DNA of 64,000 nt from the NCBI GenBank assembly GCA_030141605.1, contig JAQGDQ010000221.1:1-64000 (forward strand), in the 5' to 3' direction. Shown one piece after another: positions 58,401 through 64,000 of the stretch. The DNA comes from Tubiluchus corallicola (lineage: Eukaryota; Priapulida; Priapulimorpha; Priapulimorphida; Tubiluchidae). Position 1 is the stretch's first letter, and each line of letters opens with the position of its first letter. The translations under genes and the position numbers were made by a program. Below the pieces are notes generated by a model, which was given only the letters and a program-made list of their open reading frames with translations, searched no databases and was not told the DNA's origin.

Positions 58401-59604
58401 GTTAACTCAGCTTCATTTCAAACTATGAAATGATGTTTCAGGAATTTGATTGGTTGACACCTGGTGTTAAAATATAATGGAAACACTTGATGTAAAAGAA
58501 TGTCAGTCTTTACAAAGACTATGTCACTAACGATGTGATGCCTCACCAGCTATGGTATTCAGTTATGGTTGGACATATTTAAAATTCAACCCAAACACAC
58601 CAAGTAATCATTAACAAGCGATAAATCTACAAGAAAATAACGCAACAGATTAAAATCTACCCAGACTACTTGACATAAGAAACCCTCTACAGTACTATAG
58701 TATTATGATTCGTAACAGTGACCACTTGGTGAAACGTGTCCACATTTTCTAAATAGATGTCAGCAGGCAGTACGTTTGCCTCATCTTTGGTTATTTTGTT
58801 TTTATGAAAGAAACTTTCCGTATACTGGATTAAAATGATTGTTCAACAATCACTTATTTTGTTCCCAAGTAACAGCATTATTTGTCTAGATTACTTGAAA
58901 CGTTTACCGTGCCAAATGAATGATTACATACCTTTCAGGTTCACTCTCAAATTACGAACATTTTCATGCAGCCGAGGTGTTACGACATACTTTAGCAGAT
59001 TATTACCGGAAATTTGAAGGTTTGATAAAAAGGAGGACTTTTCCATTTTAACGTCAACTGTCTCAAGTTGAGGATTCGTCGTTATGATGAGGTCACGAAG
59101 CTGCTGACAATTTGAAAAGTCCAGAGAAAGTGAAGTAAGTTTCCACAGCAGCTTCAACTTCAAATATGTCATGGTGTTTTGATCTGCAAATGCATCATGA
59201 TGAATAGATTCTAGTTTCTTAGCATAATCAATTTCGAGATGTTCGACTTTTCCCCCAAATGTGTCTCTATCAATACTAACAATGCTAGTTAGCGCAAATT
59301 GAATCCATTTTAATTTTTTTCCTTGCAACCAGTTTGTAGGTATCGCATCACTTTTATAATAAGGCAGTTGGAGTATATCTCCATCTACAACGTTTCTGTC
59401 CAATTCACGCAAATCACTTTCTTTCAAATTGAGATGAGCATATATTTGTCCACACTGAAACTTGCAGTTAACGCCTCCTGCGATCTGTTTAATGCTGGAA
59501 CACTTGCCGCTTAAAAATATTTTAGGCTCTAGGTCTCGGCACCTAGCTTCTGTATCAAGAAACGTAATTAAGGCACTCAGAAGTAAAAAAAACGTGGTCC
59601 TCAT
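55323..59604 (-). CDS. LRR-EGF single-pass receptor, complete gene model (default tail)
   Basis: Joining 59,604-58,932, 58,188-55,765 and 55,453-55,323 gives 3228 nt, 1075 residues, with no internal stop; both introns are phase 1 with GT-AG ends (AAAG|GTATGT...TTTTGCAG; ACGG|GTATGC...TTTTGCAG). Predicted layout: signal peptide ~1-20, LRR region ~25-224, C-terminal LRR cap ~225-290, 18 EGF repeats ~296-990, transmembrane helix ~1001-1020, cytoplasmic stretch QKQKHRKAIT then a ~42-residue acidic/basic tail. EGF-type receptors of this form act at the cell surface in adhesion or recognition; no ligand can be inferred. It is the only complete member of a tandem family in the window. Tail choice may vary (copies A-I). 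Nearest known architectures share LRR plus EGF (Slit-like) or long EGF arrays (Notch, Crumbs, fibropellin), but the short cytoplasmic end fits none of these. Confidence 0.85.
55765..58188 (-). CDS. receptor exon 2: LRR cap, 18 EGF repeats, transmembrane helix
   Basis: 2424 nt, symmetric phase 1-1. It opens with an LRR C-terminal cap (LTCNCYLRWVANSTFLDKYI ... C ... C-x-x-C). Eighteen six-cysteine EGF modules follow. Many have the calcium-binding pattern (D-I-N-E-C ... D-x-x-N-x-Y/F-x-C), O-fucose sites (C-K-N-G-G-T-C) and O-glucose sites (C-x-S-x-P-C in repeats 1, 5, 10, 17 and 18). Repeats 1-4, 5-9 and 10-15 are three diverged copies of one block, the second and third extended by extra INECQQ-type modules. 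Repeat 5 has an extra cysteine (VYCGATC where repeat 1 has VYFGATC). Repeat 16 is atypical (CINELGEYVC). The exon ends with GSAVSLIVLFLLATYVIF and KQKHRKAIT before the donor. All 18 modules lie in one exon without introns. Confidence 0.93.
58189..58931 (-). other. intron 1 of the receptor gene
   Basis: 743 bp, GTATGT donor and TTTTTGTTTTGCAG acceptor, phase 1. No repeat or RNA gene recognised inside. Confidence 0.85.
58932..59604 (-). CDS. receptor exon 1: signal peptide and LRR region
   Basis: The ATG at 59,604 starts MRTTFFLLLSALITFLDTEA, a clear signal peptide; one in-frame codon upstream is TTG, not a start. Four cysteines (C-R-D-L-E-P ... C ... C-x-x-x-C-G) resemble an N-terminal LRR cap, followed by degenerate LRRs (LKWIQFALTSIVSIDRDTF, VEHLEIDYAKKLESIHHDAF, LKLLWKLTSLSLDFSNC, LRDLIITTNPQLETVDV, LSNLQISGNNLLKYV). 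The exon ends NLK and the first base of Gly. Exon 2 supplies the LRR C-terminal cap, so the intron lies between the last LRR and its cap. Confidence 0.9.
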
Positions 59605-61130
59605 CAATATTTTCAGGGTTTTTTGGCGTTCTATTGATGTGTTAAGATATCACATTAAGAATGCATCACGGGTAATTATGAAGAAATTCATTGCGTCATA
59701 ATTACCATCAATGTAATTATCATTGTTATTCGTACCACATTCTTTATCCTAAACAATTAGAACTCCACCATTGTTATAGTACTATAGTAGGCTCACTTTG
59801 TAGAAAACTATCCTGGATCAAGACAATGAACTTCCGGGTAGATTACACTGTCGAGATCAAGAAAATTACAAAACTCTAAAAATTCTGCTGTTCCAAAGCC
59901 ATGCAGCATTTGTTTCCTAAAAAACTAAAGTAAACTAAAGAAAAAAACTAGACAATGTTGGGTCTATTCCTTTGCCATTGTCAGTATGAAAGCGTATAGA
60001 GGTCACTACAGCCTGATGTCTGACACATGTACTGCTGTTACTGAGTTAGTTAGTTATTTCTTTTGTGCACGTATATTTTGTTCCTTATTTTTATTAGTGC
60101 TGATAAGAAACTCCGTAAAGTGTAATTTTTGCGTTTTATTTTATGAGACTTAAATGACATGCTACAACACGTATATGTTATTAGTTTACAGACATTAACT
60201 CAGTATAACATTTGTAACTAAAATTAACACTTGTAGTTGAGTAATCAGTTACACAACGATACTGAAATGGACAATTATGAAGCACAATATCAAGTCCACC
60301 ATGTCATCTTGGAGTTCGACCCCCTGAGTCGAATTCAGGCCACTGTTATCACTTAAACCGAAAAAACGTAACAAAGAAATTTGAAAAAGCTATAGGTAAA
60401 GCATGAAGTTAATTCGTACTATAGCTGCATTTCAGCTGTAATCCAGACGAGGGTGAAGCTGCCATTGACTTAAAAATTATCATGTAACTGGCTCCGTTCT
60501 AGCCGTCTTGACCTTGTCTTGCTACTGCACAAAACGTTTCAGACACAGAGGGTAAGGCTAACTTTGTGCAAATCCTCATCAGTTTAAATCAAGTCGCATA
60601 CCAGTCACGACACTCCTGGCCAAGTCCTGTGACAGTGGGAGTCCCAAATTTTAATTTAAAGTTTGCACACCAGGAGCGAATATTGTATTTTTCTATTTTG
60701 CAGTAACTTGGATCATTTTTGTTTTTGTTTCAGCCCCTAGACGTGATTTTTCCACATTAAAGACAATGCTTGAGTTAGATCTTATTTTCGAAGCGAAGTT
60801 TTAGTGAAACGCTTCTTTGGAATGCACAAAGATAAGATATGTCTCACAACAGAGCAAAATTGCAGCAGCAGTTTATTAGAAATTCAAATAAACAGATTGA
60901 TGTTAGGCTGAAACTTTATACCTGCATCTAGTGGTACAAAATTTGTTATCTTCGTGTAAATAAGAGTAAATTGTTCGATCAAAGCTATTTTGTTGAAACT
61001 ACTAGCTTCTAACTTATTGTACACTTATTCATAAGACGTTAACCTTAGCCATCTAAATAGCATATACAATATGAATATGGGTAGCGGCATGTGACTCCTG
61101 ATCGTATCAGCGCACGAATATTTTATTTCA
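59605..61130. other. upstream region of the receptor gene; no second gene recognised
   Basis: 5' flank of the minus-strand gene. No TATA box at a convincing distance and no further exon identified. Some mixed-composition sequence at 60,400-60,640 has no open frame of note. Confidence 0.4.
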
Positions 61131-61745
61131 TAGTAGAGTAGAGTATTTTAACCTACAGTTTGACTATGGGTCCGGCTTTGCTTTAAATCAGATATTAACT
61201 GACAATACATTTGTAACAGCGCATTCAGACAAGCCAGTTTATGTCGCGAATTTTCACACTGACAGTAAACTCACAAGTGTGAACTGCTTTGCGAGTTGCT
61301 TTTAGCAAGAAATTGCAAGCTTTCCTAACAGTTGCTATAATGGGAATTTCAAGACTTTACGACAGCTAGGCTGATAATTCTGCCCCGCTAATGTGAATTT
61401 ATAGTTGGCAATGTAATAAGCACATTGAACAATTACTTGTGTTGTGTTAGACACACTTTTAACATAATTTCTACGTGGTCATTATTAATTACATGTATTT
61501 GCATATCGCTTATATTCACCAGCCTGCACAAATGCTTGTTGCGTGATACCTTTCACCTGCTCGTTATGTAGCACTTATGCAAAAGCTGCTCTCACTAACT
61601 GTCGCGATGTGTTATAAAGTGCGCCCTTCACATGAATATGAAAGTATGCGCATTTTTCGGGAAGAATAAGAAAAATAATAAGAATGTGGGTAGTGGCATG
61701 AATTCTTAAGCATATCAGCACATGAATATTTTATTTCTGGGTCGT
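61131..61745 (+). repeat. segmental duplicate of 52,180-52,800 (M2 edge plus R-A)
   Basis: TTAGTAGAGTAGAGTATTTT, GGGTCCGGCTTTGCTTTAAA, the R-A blocks and the TAGTGGCATGAATTC/GAATATTTTATTTC end follow the same order and orientation as downstream of the complete receptor gene. This marks a tandem duplication of the 3' flank. Confidence 0.85.
61730..61735 (-). terminator. AATAAA equivalent to the one at 52,772
   Basis: Same sequence context (GAAATAAAATATTC) as the candidate poly(A) signal of the complete gene, but now ~1.1 kb from tail exon J because of inserted sequence. Confidence 0.3.
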
Positions 61746-62704
61746 AATAATACACATAATTACATAAAATACTTCTTTAACAGATGAAGAGATGAAGCAG
61801 TTTAGTTTTGCATATGTACAGCTGTGAAATCGGCACAGGTAACATAGTTATGTTTAACGCATACTTGCCGCTTATTGGTTATTTTAAAAATGCATAAACA
61901 CAGGTGATTCCTACAGGTCGTGGAGCAGTGAAATTCTCGATCTAGCTAGACAGTTGTTACTTGATTTTTGAGCATATCGTAACGTGTGGCAAACACGTCT
62001 AAAGTCTGTCCACACTGCTCAGTTCAAACATCTCTAACGAGATTGAGATGTTTTGATTTATACTATTGTGGAACTTCCTCAAATGATATAAACGAGTAGA
62101 AACGGCTTGTAATATGGTCAATTGAATACGGAACTTAATCTAGACCTGTATTGGTGAGACTCCCAGCAAGTTGGCAGACGGAGTCAAGCAAGCTAGACCC
62201 ACGAGGAAGTTGTAGCGACCATGTCCGGTGATGAGGCGAAGAGGTGGCGATCCGTGAGGTGAGCTGCAAGCGGCTGTCGGAACTTGGTGGAATCGAATGA
62301 TGGATGTTATGGTATGAATTGACAAGGCATGGAATGGAATGGAATGTTGCAGATACGTTTACAAAGTCTAGTGATGAAACCATTGTCATGGAATGGAAAT
62401 AAAATGGTGACGCAGTTAATGTCAAGACTAGAACTCCGACGTGGTAAACCCGGTACCGGTATGCTTGTAGCCTCGTACACACATGTACAGTTTTGCTTAA
62501 ATGATCTGTGCACAGTTTTTTTCATGCATATTATATTTGTAATTAAATAAAGCAATTGAATTTAATGCCCAGTTTGTTTAGACTAATTGAGATTGTCAAT
62601 CAGTAATTTTTTTTCTAAATATTACATCACAACAGTGACGACGTTACACGTTAGGGAAATAACACAGAACCCATAACACGTGCTTTAGGAAGGACCGTCA
62701 CATA
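61746..62704. other. insertion between duplicated flanks; no gene established
   Basis: About 950 bp absent from the paralogous 52.8-kb position. The part 62,130-62,480 is richer in G+C; it has a plus-strand MSGDEAKRWRSV start followed by a consensus donor (GAG|GTGAGC) and a 115-codon minus open frame, but no domain in either. A (TGGAA)n patch lies at 62,328-62,345. Confidence 0.4.
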
Positions 62705-62816
62705 CATCACTACACACACTTTAGTTAAAATTAAATTTTATTTCACTTCTTTTGATGTTCAATAAAATACGTCATTCACCAATCACTTTTATCTTAAAGT
62801 ATTTTTCTGTAGCCTT

Positions 62817-62905
62817 TCAACTGCTCTCGGTTGTTTCACTACTACCTTCGGATTCTCCTTGTTCAGTTATTCCACTTTCTGATTCTCCACTATCTTCACT
62901 AGAGC
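62817..62905 (-). CDS. tail exon copy J of the neighbouring paralogue
   Basis: Acceptor TTTTGTAG at 62,906; phase-1 entry as in copies A-I. 28 residues: SSEDSGESESGITEQGESEG then SSETTESS, stop TGA at 62,817-62,819. Two bases are missing after GAAGGTA relative to the other copies, so the basic KQRRAVE segment is replaced by a Ser/Thr/Glu end. The intron to the transmembrane exon is 292 bp. Only one copy is present here, so the array of nine is specific to the other gene. Confidence 0.65.
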
Positions 62906-63197
62906 CTACAAAATGATAACAACAAACATTGAAACAAACATCTAGTAGTGTCAATTGTCAATTGCATACATGTATAAGCCAACAGTTAGCTAGCTAACTA
63001 GCCAGTCAGTTAGTTAGTTGGCAATTAGGCCACTTGCTCTCCTGTTTGTTCATTTGCTAGGTAATTACGTCTAGGTAGTTAGTCTGCCCTCCGTCCTCAA
63101 ATGTGAAAATGATTCACTTTGAATAGCATATGCTCTCTTTGGAAACCAAAGTGGTAACTGGTAACCAGACAACAGCAACTAGACTATTTAAGCATAC

Positions 63198-63344
63198 CCG
63201 TGATCGCCTTCTGGCGTCTTTGTTTTTGCCATCTAAAAATTACATAAATTGCTAGCAAAGACAACACAAACAGAGCAACTGAAACTGCTGAGCCCAAAAC
63301 TGTCGAGTTGCTGATTGACTTCTTTTGGTCTTCAGCCTTCAGTA
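63198..63344 (-). CDS. transmembrane exon of the neighbouring paralogue
   Basis: Acceptor CATTTTCAG before 63,344 and donor G|GTATGC after 63,198 bound a 147-nt exon, phase 1 at both ends. It encodes LKAEDQKKSISNSTVLGSAV, the helix VALFVLSLLAIYVIF and RWQKQRRQKAIT, close to the end of exon 2 of the complete gene. Unlike there, the EGF region is not fused to it: an intron separates them, so the EGF exons should lie beyond 64,000. If they do not, this is a fragment. Confidence 0.7.
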
Positions 63345-64000
63345 CTGAAAATGATTGAGTCAACATTGAAATTACTTGCAGAATATTTAAGCAACTACAA
63401 CAGACACAATTTGGGATTAGCATTAAATGATTTTTAAGAATCATTTTTAATATAATTGATTTTATTTTAACAGTTGATGGAAAAATTTAGTCACACAATT
63501 TGCATGTTAAGTTGAGCAAACGTCCTTTAATTTATACGAACACGTATCGGGCCTGATTACAAATTATGGTTTTCATGATAATCGCCACAGTGTACGGTAT
63601 GGTTGCAGTTTCGTTTTAAACTCTGAGGCTTGAAAAAGCTAGATGACACTAATGGATGTCCACCATCCATTGAAAGGTATCATTATTCCTTTTCTTGTTA
63701 AGCCGTTTTACTTTATATATATTGTAATTACTGTTATGTGTATTTTTAGATTGTTTGAAGTATCTACCATTGATACCTTTAATATCATTGTGATACTTTT
63801 CTTTTTCATCAACAATAGATGGTGACAATATTTTTTATCATCCATAAAAATGTCATTGTAGTTTAGCCTAAGGTATATATTGGCCAATGTTGAACTATGA
63901 AAATACTGAAAACCGAATATTTTGGAAACAGCATTTGTCATATTCAGCATTGACCTAAACTAGTGGAGAAACAATTAGCTTATGAGTATAACTAAAATGG
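63345..64000. other. intron or flank of the paralogue; no exon recognised
   Basis: No EGF-like or LRR-like frame on the minus strand to the window end. A short AT-rich dyad around 63,760-63,830 is not interpretable. Confidence 0.4.

Noticed and set aside
59605-59607. Upstream start for the receptor (extra Met)
   Set aside because: The codon before the ATG at 59,604 is TTG, which is not expected to initiate in a nuclear animal gene.
62190-62270. First coding exon starting MSGDEAKRWRSV with a consensus GTGAGC donor
   Set aside because: The motif combination is attractive, but no acceptor in a compatible frame follows within the window and the peptide matches nothing I know.

Overview
The window is nuclear DNA from a metazoan, most likely a marine invertebrate; I cannot name the phylum. 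The evidence is spliced genes with GT-AG introns, extracellular EGF, leucine-rich-repeat (LRR) and C-type lectin modules, 5S rRNA-like sequences, LINE fragments, tRNA-derived SINEs and hAT-, TTAA- and Helitron-like elements. The base composition is AT-rich. About the first 46 kb is gene-poor and is mostly microsatellites, minisatellites and small transposon relics.

The biology is concentrated at 46.7-63.4 kb, all on the minus strand. At 46,868-47,091 there is an intact terminal exon for the C-terminal half of a C-type lectin domain (WIGL, QPD and WND motifs), with a poly(A) signal downstream. At 48,941-49,552 there is a frameshifted LRR exon. At 52.9-59.6 kb there is a complete receptor gene: exon 1 (58,932-59,604, signal peptide and LRR), exon 2 (55,765-58,188, LRR cap, 18 EGF repeats, transmembrane helix) and a short cytoplasmic tail. 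At 62.8-63.4 kb lie the transmembrane and tail exons of a further paralogue whose 5' part would lie beyond the right edge. The three LRR/EGF loci are head-to-tail, so this is a tandem receptor family. A segmental duplication shared by the 3' flanks of the second and third loci supports this.

The most unusual feature is the tail of the complete gene. The terminal exon is present nine times, on a roughly 303-bp period (53,025 to 55,453). Every copy keeps an acceptor AG, the same phase-1 entry and an open frame. The copies fall into three classes with different C-termini: one ends in Ser-Asp-Val (a class I PDZ-ligand pattern), one is short and basic, and one is extended and basic. Alternative 3' splice choice could therefore put different cytoplasmic tails on one ectodomain. 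The paralogue at 62.8 kb has a tenth copy whose frame has shifted to a purely acidic Ser/Thr-rich end.

The rest of the window, left to right: 1-5.6 kb, a foldback hairpin, a 272-bp tandem pair and TTAA-type MITEs; 5.9-9.8 kb, simple repeats and a 24-bp minisatellite; 9.9-17.8 kb, MITEs (hAT and TTAA types), a long purine-pyrimidine array and a LINE tail; 18.4-25.2 kb, CT repeats, SINEs, a 5S-like gene between inverted repeats, and a MITE pair in opposite orientation; 25-41 kb, many minisatellites including one carrying CRE-like sites, LINE tails and a hAT MITE with a perfect 8-bp target duplication; 41-46.5 kb, SINE and LINE fragments and a 0.7-kb CTAC array. Boundaries of mobile elements were judged by eye and are approximate unless a terminal motif is given.
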